5,505 bases of DNA. It comes from Rhodobiaceae bacterium (GTDB taxonomy: Bacteria; Pseudomonadota; Alphaproteobacteria; MED-G09). This document shows positions 5,349-5,505 of the stretch, piece after piece. Positions within the stretch are counted from its first letter, which is position 1. Every line of letters begins with the position of its first letter. The stretch is from contig PBXC01000019.1 of assembly GCA_002728335.1 (NCBI GenBank), forward strand, positions 2,714 through 8,218, in the 5' to 3' direction. The notes under the pieces were generated by a model. It made no database searches. It saw only the letters and a program-made list of their open reading frames with translations, and was not told the origin of the DNA. A program made the translations under genes and the position numbers.

Positions 5349-5505
5349 ATGGATCTTCATGCCCAAAAAAAAGAAATTAGAGATAAATTTCTCAATAAAA
5401 GAGAAGAACTTAAAAAAAATTTCACAAGAGAAAATAAAAAACAACTAATTTCAAATGTCTTCAAATTAGCAAATAATTTCAATTATGATTCTGTTGCTGG
5501 TTATT
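5349..5505 (+). CDS. 5-formyltetrahydrofolate cyclo-ligase, N-terminal part (cut by window edge)
   Basis: ATP-dependent conversion of 5-formyltetrahydrofolate to 5,10-methenyltetrahydrofolate, returning an inactive folate to one-carbon metabolism; cytoplasmic. Only 52 complete codons are visible. The start MDLHAQKKEIRDKF followed by NKREEL (16-21) fits the family's N-terminal helix pattern, KxxxRxxxLxxR. The segment FNYDSVAGYY at the edge fits the first core strand, where the family has xxVAxYxP. The active-site and nucleotide-binding motifs are outside the window. The identification leans partly on the zapA-cyclo-ligase neighbourhood, known across proteobacteria (E. coli zapA and fau/ygfA). 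The ATG at 5349 is the only start codon of the usual type after the in-frame stop at 5328. No Shine-Dalgarno is visible, so translation may depend on coupling to zapA, 18 nt upstream. Confidence 0.8.
   Translation, partial: MDLHAQKKEIRDKFLNKREELKKNFTRENKKQLISNVFKLANNFNYDSVAGY

Noticed and set aside
5037..5504. ZapA and cyclo-ligase as a single fused or read-through protein
   Set aside because: The two genes are in the same frame, separated by a TAA stop and six sense codons, but each has a normal family N-terminus. The shared frame is a one-in-three coincidence and no read-through signal is seen.

Overview
The window is an AT-rich (roughly one-third G+C by eye), tightly packed stretch of bacterial chromosome. 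Gene content, gene order and protein motifs point to an alphaproteobacterium with a streamlined genome, probably of the free-living marine SAR11-like kind. That placement is inference: no rRNA or other phylogenetic marker is present.

Left four-fifths (minus strand, reading right to left): one central-carbon operon, tkt (transketolase) -> gap (glyceraldehyde-3-phosphate dehydrogenase) -> pgk (phosphoglycerate kinase) -> fba (class I fructose-bisphosphate aldolase, cut by the left edge). The junctions are 9 nt, a 1-nt TAATG overlap and 11 nt, so co-transcription is very likely. The four enzymes act on the same triose and hexose phosphates: Tkt links the pentose phosphate pool to glyceraldehyde-3-phosphate and fructose-6-phosphate, Gap and Pgk interconvert glyceraldehyde-3-phosphate and 3-phosphoglycerate, and Fba joins or splits the trioses. 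The order resembles a Calvin-cycle cbb cluster, but no RuBisCO or phosphoribulokinase is visible, so glycolysis/gluconeogenesis plus the non-oxidative pentose phosphate pathway is the simpler reading.

Middle (4705-4828): a 124-bp divergent intergenic region. It holds a good sigma70-type promoter for tkt, a weaker possible promoter for the rightward genes, a perfect 16-bp palindrome, and three TGANTCA heptamers. Each heptamer contains GANTC, the methylation site of the alphaproteobacterial cell-cycle methyltransferase CcrM. This is the most interesting non-coding signal in the window.

Right (plus strand): a small coiled-coil gene directly upstream of zapA (matching Caulobacter ZauP by position and character), then zapA (FtsZ-ring-associated protein), then the start of a 5-formyltetrahydrofolate cyclo-ligase gene cut by the right edge. 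In many proteobacteria the 6S RNA gene lies between zapA and the cyclo-ligase gene. Here only 18 nt separate them, so it cannot be there.

No mobile element, CRISPR array, tRNA or rRNA is seen. No exotic new system is evident: the genes are conserved housekeeping genes, and the points worth checking are regulatory and structural.
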